The position numbers were made by a program, and so were the translations under genes. DNA of 64,000 bases from the NCBI GenBank assembly GCA_030248065.1, contig JASAMV010006819.1, positions 34,010-98,009 on the forward strand, in the 5' to 3' direction. Of the stretch, positions 55,034 through 64,000 are shown piece by piece (within the stretch, counting starts at the first letter, position 1; the number at the start of each line of letters is the position of its first letter). Under the pieces are notes generated by a model. That model searched no databases and had not been told where the DNA came from. It worked only from the letters and a program-made list of their open reading frames with translations. This DNA comes from Rhynchonema sp. JSB1_4. Taxonomy: Eukaryota; Nematoda; Chromadorea; Monhysterida; Xyalidae.

Positions 55034-57468
55034 TCATCTCTGAGAACCGTTGCCTTTCAGCAGCAACTCTTCGCATTGTTTGGCTCTGTTCAACTGTGAC
55101 TTGCATTTTTTTCTCCTCTTGTCATCTGTCGCTTTTTCCAACTGATCGCTCCAATACTTGATCAGTGTTGTGTCGCCCCAGTTGTTTGCAATTCGTGTGT
55201 CAGCGCCGTGTGTCACCAGATACTCAACCAATGTTGGTGATTGATGGTTAGCCGCTATGTGCAATGCTGTCCATCCATCACCATCGAGAGCATTGATATT
55301 CTCCCCTCGTTGCAGCCATTCACAAAGGTTGGTCAGCCGCGACATTGGATAGTGTTCAATGCCGTTGTGGAACGAACCTATAAAATCACATCCCGCGTGT
55401 GCTACTGCCGCGATGAGGAACGGCGTCAACGTCACTCCTTTGGCATCATAATAGCCCTTCACCAATCGCGCGGTGATCTCATAGTTTCCATTCGCGAGTT
55501 CAGTGAGACGAGCAAGATCAATGCGATAATTCTTGACTGCATTCGTATCGTATTCGAGCCATTGATTGACGCGATGCAAGTCGCCCGACTTGATGGCGTT
55601 CTCAAGACAGACGCAAGGTGTGATTGAGCACTCGCACGGGGGCTTGGCAGTTGTACCCTGGCTTGTTGTGGCTCCAGCTTTAGATGCCGACCCGGGATCA
55701 GGCGGGGGCGTTTGGATGACAGCTGCAATTGGGGTGCTTTGCCTTTTGGTCATCCCTCTTCCACTTTGCTGGTCCGCACTACGGGGTAAATCCAGCATAT
55801 ATTTACGCAACACCCAACATATGTACCTATACTCGGACAATTCTTTTGGGAGAAACTTTTCAAACGCGTTGCCTGATCCGTAAAGCGGACGATGCGTGCA
55901 CTGGCTATATCAGTCACGTGACTTCTGTAGCCAGTGCACGCATAATGCGCTTTACGGATCAGGCAACGCAGTTGAAAAGTTTCTCCCAAAAGAATTGCCA
56001 GAGTATACGTATGTACATATTTGGTCAACATGCGAGAGCTGCAAAGTGCAGTAATATGGTTTTTTCATCCACAAAAAAATTTACTAACATTTGTGCTCCC
56101 TGGAGGTCGTGAAAAGGGTCACCACTCACCGCGTGGAAAACCTCCAATCAGAATAATTATTGCCTCAAACGTATACGCGCTAGCATGTTGATCGGTGAAG
56201 AGTTTAATTCGCAAGCATAATTCGAAGGCAAACTTTGAAGGTAGGTGCTAACTTCGGCTTACCTGATGATCCGTATGACTGGAATTCAGACTCCGTCATC
56301 ACAGGCTGTCGACGACACGCATCCAGAATATCACGCTTCGTTACGGCAGGAAACTGCAAACACAGAGTCGGACGTCTGAGAATGTTCTTTGCTCCTGATT
56401 ACCAGCAGGGTAATGCCAAGCGGTATGTAATTCGTTATCACTATTGCGCGAGATCAAAAACGTAATGGTGGCTGGTTAGATTGGACAAAGCCGATTAGAG
56501 CAAGACCATTGTGATCAAGAAAAAAGAGCAGCGCCAAAAGAGAGTATTCGGTTCCAACGGCTTGGGCTAAGATGATTTTGATGTCATTCAGTTCCTTTTG
56601 ACATTAGGCTTAGACTCTTGCACTTTTGCGCGTAGCAAGTGATGTTTTACTCGAGCAATCAGATCTGCTCGAGGTCTTGTTAGGTCAATTGGCCAGAGGT
56701 GTTCGCACCGACGAGGCCGGGCACCTCGCGAGTCTGTGAAAACAGGGCCGAAACGGGCAAAACACACTGCTGTTACATTATTATTACACACTTTGGCTTA
56801 GTTTTGGGTTTGGACTTAAGCTTAGACTTAGGCCAACCCATTTAAGGTTCTGTTCTTTAAAATTCTGCTCTTTTTTCTTGCTCAAACCGGCTTTATTGCC
56901 CGTGCGCCACTACAGCAAGCTGCTATTCGTTACCTGAGCAGCATTGGCCTCTTGAGCCATCACTCGCCGTGACTCTGGATCTTGTTGTCGCATGAAGCGC
57001 GTTTTCGGGCGGCTCAAAATGTCGTCAATCAGTTTAACCAATTCACGATTCGAATATCGCTCCGTGTGATCGGCAATCAGACCGGCAACTTTGTCGATGT
57101 TGCAACTGAAGCGCAAAACCAGAAAATGCTTAGTAGAAAATAAATCTGGCAGCCATCTTCAATTGCAGTGTGTCTGCACTTTTTTGAGCGAAACTCACCA
57201 GTCACATTGTACTTCAGATATATAGTCGAACTTCATTCCTGAGCTTGAGCATTTTGCACGTAACAGATGTTTGACCAATTGTTTTCTGTCGGCTTTGGTC
57301 GGCACGCCAACGCAAACACGGGTGTGAAACCGACTGAAAAAAGCTAGGTGGTACATATCTTGTTGTTAGGAAGCAGGAAAGGCCCTGCCAACTGACTGCA
57401 CGCAAAGTCCCGCATCAACTTTTTTACACGCATGCACGAACACGCTTCATCCGCGCCGCGGATAGATT
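55034..57468 (-). CDS. AAA ATPase C-terminal half joined to ankyrin exon (copy 2)
   Basis: Paralogue of 28232-30406 with the same exon set: 57468-57430, 57343-57199, 57105-56934, 56353-56263 and about 55755-55034. All phases are preserved. The one-codon length difference in the fourth exon (SYGSSG against SYRSG) is in frame. AAA part: FFSRFHTRVCVGVP, DRKQLVKHLL, the lid with YSNRELVKLID, and VTKRDILDACNRQPVMTESE (here from CVTAG-flanked acceptor). Ankyrin part: WTALHIAANHQSPTLVEYLV, a better canonical repeat than in copy 1, with TRIANNWGDTTLI starting another. It differs from copy 1 by many substitutions and a ~15-residue deletion near the C-terminus but has no stop or frameshift. Walker exons are again missing upstream within the window. 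Role unknown; probably protein remodelling with ankyrin-mediated partner binding if fused. Confidence 0.7.
55844..55991. mobile_element. Foldback MITE (family E, copy 2)
   Basis: TTTTGGGAGAAACTTTTCAA and complement, AATTC/GAATT at the edges. Inner palindrome TAGCCAGTGCACGCATAATGC against its complement. Absent from the paralogous position near 29070, so it postdates the duplication. Confidence 0.7.
56005..56262. other. Intron or spacer between ankyrin and AAA exons
   Basis: Matches 29075-29210 in part. The stretch 56112-56220 is unique to this copy. No coding feature seen. Confidence 0.35.
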
Positions 57469-57898
57469 CTGAGTTTGTCGTTTTTTATTAGGCCCGCATA
57501 TTTCGTGTTGGTGGAGTACGTCGGTCCACTAATTTCGATCAGCGCGATTATTTTTCAATGGATGCAACGAAAAAAATTTCTTGCTGGTGTCGAAATTATA
57601 CCTCGAAATTATTGCACCTGCTATGTAGCGCAAAATACGGTGAGTATATGTATCTCAAAAATTGACAAACCCCGTCAGTCAAAACTTGATGCAGCACAAA
57701 GTGATGGTTCAAAGCACAACACAACTTTTTTTGGGACATTGGGCCCAGAGAATGAGGTCATACTGCTCATCACGTTAATAAAAAAAATTTTTATTCGAAC
57801 ATCGTTCAAAAAAATTTTTTTTAATTGAAATTTTTTTTTATTCCAGCCAAAATCTGCCCAACACGATAAAAAAATGAGCGCTCAAGTACAAATTAGGG

Positions 57899-58567
57899 CA
57901 GGGTTGGGCAAAAAAAAGGTTTTTGAAAAAAAATTTTTTTTTTTAAAAAATTTTTTTTTAAAAATTTTCGGGGGAACAAAATGTTCTAAAACGTCCAAAA
58001 ATGGCCTTTTTGGGGGTTATTTTTTGTCATTTTTTCTCAAGGGTCGAAAAATTTTCTTCACAAAATCACCTTTGGGGCATGTATTTGGTACCTAAGATAC
58101 CCCAAATGATGTTATTATACCTTCCCGTAATACATGGGACACAGTATGCATGTGCCTACAGGGTACTTCGATGTCATACCCCATCGGGTCGGTCATATAC
58201 GACTGATTCAGCTACCCGACAAGTATTTCTGCAGCTTATATTCTCAATTCTGTGTGGTTTATGAGTGAATCTTGCTTATTCGGCCACAAACTGTTGTGTC
58301 CGATACCACAGAGCAGCAATCATCGGTCCATATCAAGCACAGACTGTTGGATCGCACCGAAATGACGTAAACACCCTTGATAAGTGATGCAAACCAAGTC
58401 ACAAAAGTGACTTGTCAATTAAAGTTGCATTTTTTCGCGATTTTGCGCGTTTTTTAGGCAAATTTGGTAAAATTTCCCCGAATCTCAGACTTTTTAAAAA
58501 AAATTTAAAAAAAAAATTTTCTTTTAAAAAAAAAACTTGCTTAAAAAAAATTTTTTTTCCAACCCTG
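57899..58567. mobile_element. hAT-type non-autonomous element, intact
   Basis: CAGGGTTGGGCAAAAAAAA to TTTTCCAACCCTG, perfect 8-bp duplication AATTAGGG (57891-57898, 58568-58575). The paralogous segment at 30831-30838 has a single AATTAGGG and no insert. 669 bp, no transposase. Confidence 0.9.
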
Positions 58568-58676
58568 AATTAGGGGTATTTTTGTTACATATGTAATGTG
58601 TTCTAAGTGCATAAAGCACAGCTGATACGAAAACCATGCTATCCAATGGTCGATAAGTACCAACCATACTCAGGTA

Positions 58677-59150
58677 TTGGTTGCACAATGACTTTATAAG
58701 AATTGGTCAAATTTTTTTCCTAAATCGTAAAGAGGAAAAGTGACGGGGCAGTGACGTTGCGTTGCGCGATCGCACACAAAACATGCAGTCAGCAAGAGGT
58801 GTCAGACCCGCAGCAACATGGGTGCTGTGCTGAATTATTATCAGGTGAAAATGTTTTGTGAGAATCACAAATAGCACAGTGGCTAAGAGTGACAGAACCT
58901 GAAAATCAGGATTGATATGATGAATTCTTATAGTGGGTGTAAAGGTCAGTTGGGCGTAAAGGTCGGTGTTCGGTTGAAAGCTCGGTCGGCGTAGCTCGGT
59001 GTAAACATTGCCTGTTATTAAAGTGGAAAGTTTCAAGTTTACACGGAGGTCTATCACACTGAGCTGTCGACCGAGCTTTCCACCGACCTTTACACCCAAC
59101 TGACCTTTACACCGTTTCGAAAATATCACCCATAGTCATTTTGCGACCAA
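58677..59150. mobile_element. TA-target MITE (family C, copy 6), interrupted
   Basis: TTGGTTGCACAATGAC to TTTTGCGACCAA, TA on both sides. It is split near its right end by a family D hairpin at 58935-59131. Confidence 0.8.
58935..59131. mobile_element. Hairpin MITE (family D, copy 6) nested in family C
   Basis: GGGTGTAAAGGTCAGTTGGG to CGAAAATATCACCC. ATAGT on both sides, present once in uninterrupted family C copies, marks the insertion. Confidence 0.75.
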
Positions 59151-60553
59151 TACACACCCGTACCCTTCCCCAGGTGGTGCGGGTTATGGTATGGCTTTCT
59201 GATATTCGGGATGGAAATTTTAGGTGAAATTATTGCGTCTATGTACACGACCAATATAAATAAGCTGCACATAGTGTGAAATTAGAGTGAATATTACATC
59301 GCATCACTCCTTTCGGGTCTGGAGCATGGGCAAATAAATGCCCACCCAGTCACATGTACGTGTGTAGTCGAGAGGCTCTGTGAGTGTGTGCACCATGTCT
59401 AGATGCCACAAAACAACGATTATGGCACCCAATACACCCATGGTTGGGTCAGGTGATGCCAACAGTAGCAATTTTTATGCAAAAATAGCACTTTTAGAGA
59501 AAAAAATAGAGAAATTTTCAAATTTTGGAACAATAATTTTTTTTAACTTTTGAAACGAATTGTTCTTTAAAATATATTTTTTTAAATTAAAAAAAATGTT
59601 TCTTTTGAAAACCACTGATCACGTGTATACCACAGAAGAAAATTCACATTTGCACTCCACCTTAGAAACGCGTCATCAATCTGCCTCACGTTGTTCGTGC
59701 ACCCCATCAGGCACACCCTGTCGGTTTCACTTGAATCGAACTGAAATCATGTACAGTATTGTGCTTTCCATATGCTGCGTACGTTGCTCCACTATTCCGA
59801 AGTTCAAGTTAATCGCTTTCAAATAAGGTGCTCTGATGCCTATTGCTATCCGCTACTGAATCCGACTCGCATAAGTAACATAAAGTTACGTCAGCTACTC
59901 TCATCTGCTCGTCTCTGGCACGGCTGGACGCACATAACCACTTATTTGGTTGTGCTCTTATTTTTCCGGTCCCAGACGATGTGTTTAGCGTTAAAGCGGG
60001 CAATCGGATATCGCAAAATCCTCTCAAAATCCGGCCGTTCACAATAAAATGCCACTGTATATAATCTGTGATCACAAAAACAACGTTCAAGCAAGATGAA
60101 ACACGTTAAAATTGTCACAATTAATCTTTAAAATTTTGTTTTCAGGAACAAACGCGAGCTTGTGCCTACTTGCGCTCACCCTTTTGATCAGGCAACAGCA
60201 GAACATTTAGTGGGGAATCCAACCAAGCTCAACTGACAACACCCACATGCGAAATGTTTCACAACGTGTGATTTTTCAGCGCACTGTTTCTTGTCACAAT
60301 GTCTGCTGTGTTTGGTAGCATTTGCCTGATCAAAAGGGCGAGCGTAAGTCGGCACAAGCTCGCGTTTGTTCCTGAAAGCAATTTTTCAAACATTAATTCA
60401 GACAGTTTTACCGTGTTTTATCTCGTTTGATCGATGTTTTTGTGATCATTTAACATACATATAATATACATATAGTCAAATTTCATAGTAAAAAAAGCAA
60501 GCATGAGATATCCGGTTTCGCGCTTTAAAGAGGGCTGTTGAAATGCGATGTTC
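59151..60553. repeat. Segmental duplication, left flank (copy 2)
   Basis: 59396-60553 matches 829-1975. 59270-59395 also matches, inverted, the right half of the hAT element at 8079-8793. The foldback at 60144-60376 is shared with 1577-1805. No gene. Confidence 0.7.
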
Positions 60554-60620
60554 TTAAAAGGTCTCCGCCATGTATGCGACCAAAACCAATCTCATTGAAA
60601 CTTGGCACGGTAACTGGGCT

Positions 60621-61091
60621 CAGGGTTGGGCAAAAAAAACGACGGCGTTTTTTTAAAAAAAACGATGTTTTTTAAAAAAAAACGCCTGGGTCGTTTTTCG
60701 TTTTTTTAAATCCTGAATTTCCTTGATTTTCCCTGATTTTTCAGGGAAAGTACCCTGATTATCAAGGAAAATCAATTTTTTGTCCCATTTTTTTCAAAAA
60801 ATTTTCGACCAATTTTTACTTTGTCGAGATACGTCGATATACGGAGTTTGACTTTCAGTGATGACCCCGGCCAAAGTTGGTCCCACGATGCGGGTCTGAT
60901 ATGGGATCTTAGCAACTCGCTAGAAAAGGGTTGAAACCTGTTTATTTTGCCTCAGAACACATAGAATGACTTCATTTAACCACGTTTTCTTCCCAACATG
61001 AGCGTTTTCCAATTTTTTTGGGGGCATATTTTGGTCATCTGGGCGTTTTAAAAAAACGTTTTTAAAAAAAAACGGTTTTTGCCCAACCCTG
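60621..61091. mobile_element. hAT-type non-autonomous element nested in TTAA element
   Basis: CAGGGTTGGGCAAAAAAAA to TTTTTGCCCAACCCTG, perfect 8-bp duplication ACTGGGCT (60613-60620, 61092-61099). Empty site ATTGGGCT at 2035-2042 in copy 1. 471 bp. Confidence 0.9.
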
Positions 61092-61805
61092 ACTGGGCTT
61101 GGTCCAAAACACTCACGGCCAGGAAAATTTTTTCCCATACCAGCTCCCTGTCTGAGCCCGGAGGCTGAAAGGTAAAAAATTTTGGCCCTACATCCGCATC
61201 TTGAAATTAAAATACCGATCTGTTAATCATGTTCATTGTGTGCCGTTTGGTCACAAATGTTTCATAAACGCTTTGGCGCCAATTTAGGACCATATTCATT
61301 TTTTGGTACTACTACAGCTCGCGCTATTTTGCCAAAACCACGTACATTTTAGAAAAAAATTTTCCGTTGTATTTTTGGGCCACATAGAAAGGGCACAGGG
61401 CTTTACTATTAAGCAGGTAAAAAAGCCCATTTCTCACGCTATTCAAGCGATCCATTACCGATTTCCCATCACTGGATAAGTTTCGACAAAAGCTCGCTCA
61501 ACTGTTGTGAGCCTCAACTTTTTGGCCCTATTCTGGGGACCCCAAGCACACTTCTATGTCATAATTTCCTATTTTAATAACAATGTACCGAGGTTATATA
61601 TGGCACGCCGGATAGCAAAAATATAATTGTTGTTAATTAAGTGCAAATCTTTGTTGGTTTATCTGATTCCTTGGAGGTGTCATGAGCAATACATGAATTT
61701 TACGAGTTGTTTGAGAAAACCGATTGACTTGTGGTTGCGGTTGATTGAATTCATTATGTGTGTTTTCCTTGTCGGACGAAGTACCGCAATACAACTGTTA
61801 TACAC

Positions 61806-61855
61806 AATTATCTGACGTTTCGTGCCCAACTGGTGCACTTCTTCAGAGATAACTG
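61806..61855 (-). ncRNA. Hammerhead ribozyme in the Penelope-like element
   Basis: Minus strand: stem I TTATCT, core CTGAAGA (61846-61840), stem II GTGC/GCAC closing ACCAGTTGG, GAAA (61821-61818), then CGTC with the expected cut after C at 61814, followed by AGATAA, which pairs exactly with TTATCT. All catalytic-core bases fit the CTGANGA...GAAA...GTC consensus. Stem III is only the self-complementary ACGT, so activity would need a dimer. Such minimal ribozymes are known in Penelope-like elements. Confidence 0.85.
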
Positions 61856-62006
61856 CAAACAACGTAAAGAAAGTCAGAAAACCGCAATCAAGGCAAAAAT
61901 TGCAAAACACCGTGAAATTTGAATAAAACCAAAAAACGCAAAGCAGCGCACATTAAACACCAAAGCAGACACATGCACGCGCAACATCACGTTGTTATGG
62001 AGAAGA

Positions 62007-62927
62007 TTATATTGTGATGGCGTGCGCCCAGGCGTCTGAAATTTGAAAGCCCGCGTTCTCATTAAGGGAAGGTCTGAGCCGTTTGATGTGCAGCGCTTCG
62101 AGCACCTTGCGCTTGTTCGTGTTGTGTTCGGAGTCGAGGATGCGCACTTGATCAGGCCGAATGTAGCGCGGCAATTTGAATCTGTTGAGCCCGTTTAGGC
62201 TGTGATCAGGAAATTGTCGAAGATGCACACTCATCCCGGATGGATTAGGCCGGGTTGGGTGACGAGCACCAGCCCCGTGTTGCTCAATGCGTGATGCCAG
62301 TTTTTGCTGGGTTTCACCAATGTACTTTTTGCCACATGTGCATGTGATCTCATAGACCACACCACAACGATCCATCTTGTCAACTGGCTGATGTTTCACG
62401 TTTCTGTAGTACAGTGTGCGCTCAAGCTGATTGGCTTGTTGAAATGCGACATCGATGTTGTTGGATGACAGAAACTGACGCATTTGAAGTGAGACCAGCC
62501 CATTATAGGGCAAGACGACTGTTGGATTGCGAACACGTTTCTGTTTGGCTGTTTGCGGTTTGTTGACTTGTGCATTGATGAATGGTCTGGGGTATCCACA
62601 TTTCATTAGCGCATCGGTGACGAATGATAGTTCGGCGTTTAATTCTCGTTTGTCGATACAGTATTTGAGAGCTCGATTCCATTGCGCATTCACAACTGAT
62701 TTGGCCACGTGCCTTGGCATAGATGAACAGAAGTTTAACTGTTTGTTGGCTGACGCAGGCTTTCGATAGACAGCCGTCTTTAGTCGATCGCCGACCCTCG
62801 TGATTTGGATGTCCAGAAATGGGATAGATCCATTCTCTTCCATTTCCATTGTGAAATGCAAATACGATAAACGATAATTGTGTATAACAGTTGTATTGCG
62901 GTACTTCGTCCGACAAGGAAAACACAC
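62007..62927 (-). CDS. Penelope-like polyprotein C-terminus: RT end and GIY-YIG endonuclease
   Basis: An open frame of 306 codons, truncated at its 5' side by the insertion process, so the true start and the RT catalytic core are missing. It opens with the late RT region (SIPFLDIQITRVGDRLKTAV and YRKPASANKQLNF), a signature of Penelope RTs. A basic linker follows. Around residues 165-250 is the GIY-YIG domain: GVVYEITCTCGKKYIGET with Cys pair, then SRIEQHGAG. The catalytic Tyr of the second half-motif (YIG), the Arg and the downstream Glu region (ILDSEHNTNKRKVLEALHI) are present. The domain nicks target DNA for retrotransposition. No stops or frameshifts, consistent with a young insertion, but it cannot move itself without the RT core. 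Confidence 0.85.
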   Translation of the reverse strand: MCFPCRTKYRNTTVIHNYRLSYLHFTMEMEENGSIPFLDIQITRVGDRLKTAVYRKPASANKQLNFCSSMPRHVAKSVVNAQWNRALKYCIDKRELNAELSFVTDALMKCGYPRPFINAQVNKPQTAKQKRVRNPTVVLPYNGLVSLQMRQFLSSNNIDVAFQQANQLERTLYYRNVKHQPVDKMDRCGVVYEITCTCGKKYIGETQQKLASRIEQHGAGARHPTRPNPSGMSVHLRQFPDHSLNGLNRFKLPRYIRPDQVRILDSEHNTNKRKVLEALHIKRLRPSLNENAGFQISDAWAHAITI

Positions 62928-62941
62928 ATAATGAATTTTAC

Positions 62942-63480
62942 ACGAAATTCAAAGTTTTAACAAATTTTCGCTTCCGTCATATTTTTAGCCTACCTACAGT
63001 TGTGACTGAATTGTGGCATATACTTTCAAATGAAGCCCCCATGTTATTGTTGTTTATCGATCAAAATCCGTAATTTTAGCTCTAACGTATCTTGAGAAAA
63101 ATAATGTTCACTGAGGTCTATGCGTTGGACTTGGAACTACAACCGGGCTTATAACCGGACCAGCGACAACGGTGCCTTCATTTGAACGATTTCTGCCCAA
63201 GATACATTTGAGCTAGAACTTTGGATTTTGATCGATAAACAACAATAACGTTCAAGGTTCATCGGACAGTAAAAAGCACAATTCCGCCACAGCTCTAGGC
63301 AGGCTAAAAATGTGATGGAAGCGAAAATTTGCTAAAATCATGAATTTTGCGCAAAATCCATTCGTTGCTCGTACCTCCAAGGATGCAGATGAACCAAATA
63401 TGTAGATTTGCACATGATTAATAGCAATTATATTTTTACTATCTAGCGTGCCATATATCACCTATATATTGTTATTAAAA
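62942..63480. repeat. Spacer of TTAA family B copy 2
   Basis: Matches 2641-3150 nearly throughout, including the inverted halves (TTATTGTTGTTTATCGATC and complement near 63045 and 63230). It contains the empty site of the family C MITE at 63455. Confidence 0.6.
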
Positions 63481-64000
63481 TAGGAAAATATGACATAGAA
63501 GTGTGCTTGGGGTCCCCAGAAAAAGGCAAAAAAACTGAGGCTCACAACAGGTGAGCGAGCTTTTGTCGAAACTTACCGGCGATGGGAAATCGGTCTTGGA
63601 TCGCTTGAATAGCGTGATAAATGTGCTTTTTTACCTGCTTTATGGTAAAGCTCTGCGCGGTTTCTATGCGGCCCAAAATACAATGGAAAAATTTTTTCTA
63701 AAATGTACGTGGTTTTGGCAAAATAGCGCGAGCTGCGGTAGTACCAAAAAATGAATATGGTCCTTAATTGGCGCCAAGGCGTTTATGAAACATTTGAGAC
63801 CAAACAGCACACAAAGAACATGCTAAACCAGACCGGTATTTTAATTTCAACGTGCGGTGGTAGGGACAAAATTTTTCACCTTTCAGTCCTCTGGGCTCAA
63901 ACAGGTAGCTGATATGGGAAAAAATTTTCTTGGCCGTGAGTGTTTTGGACCAAGCCCAGTTACCGTGCCAGGTTTCAATGAGATTGCTTTTGGTCGCATC

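Larger units (their letters stand above)
61704..62930 (-). mobile_element. Penelope-like retroelement, 5'-truncated
   Basis: An 11-bp target duplication ATGAATTTTAC (61693-61703 and 62931-62941) encloses it; copy 1 of the segment has one ATGAATTTTAC at 2630-2640. It encodes the end of the RT and a GIY-YIG endonuclease and carries a hammerhead ribozyme. A segment of about 60 bp at 61754-61813 is the inverse of 62872-62932, the inverted-fragment structure often seen at Penelope-like element ends. Confidence 0.9.
60558..64000. mobile_element. TTAA-flanked element (family B, copy 2), with nested inserts, runs off window
   Basis: TTAA at 60554-60557, then AGGTCTCCGCCATG as in copy 1. The left arm is interrupted by a hAT element (60621-61091); the spacer by a Penelope-like element (61704-62930). 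The right arm (about 63480-64000) reaches ATTGCTTTTGGTCGCAT, roughly 25 bp before its expected end. Confidence 0.75.

Overview
This window is metazoan nuclear DNA from a compact but repeat-choked genome. Genes have short exons with GT/AG introns. Most introns and intergenic stretches are made of small transposons, hairpin elements and satellites. The seven-helix receptor at 21.4-27.2 kb, with a C-terminal helix ending like nematode chemoreceptors, and the C-type lectin gene at 49-53 kb suggest an invertebrate, possibly a nematode. Species is not resolved. No bacterial operon logic, CRISPR array or viral gene was seen.

Layout. 1-4 kb: hAT-type and TTAA-type elements forming one copy of a segmental duplication whose second copy is 59.4-64 kb. 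4.0-6.3 kb (minus): N-terminal half of a membrane-anchored AAA ATPase. 7-9 kb: hAT and TA-target elements. 10.2-11.4 kb (plus): a three-exon small membrane protein. 12-21 kb: hairpin elements, two 1.65 kb TTAA-flanked elements with long inverted arms, a mariner transposase remnant and a LINE tail. 21.4-27.2 kb (plus): the receptor gene, its introns filled with hAT elements, including one carrying dense TTTCCCGC/GCGGGAAA motifs. 28.2-30.4 kb (minus): C-terminal half of an AAA ATPase followed in frame by an ankyrin-repeat exon. The same block recurs at 55.0-57.5 kb (minus). 31.2-37.2 kb: a satellite block (144-bp, ~138-bp and 99-bp units) bordered on both sides by an inverted 10-bp minisatellite and containing a miniature LTR element with identical LTRs. 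39.2-41.3 kb (minus): two exons of a metallo-beta-lactamase-fold hydrolase. 42-48 kb: a hammerhead-like ribozyme remnant and a nearly complete LINE. 49-52.8 kb (plus): a secreted lectin/EGF/PAN gene. 53-55 kb: tRNA-derived SINEs and a TA-target element. 57.9-64 kb: nested transposons, including a Penelope-like element with a GIY-YIG domain and a well-formed hammerhead ribozyme.

The most notable biology is the repeated AAA-ankyrin gene fragments in one orientation, in which independent copies keep the same exon boundaries and reading phases. The other highlight is the set of nested insertions, for which the duplicated segments give intact pre-insertion sites. All gene models here are assembled by eye from open frames, splice signals and phase agreement, so exon ends carry some uncertainty.
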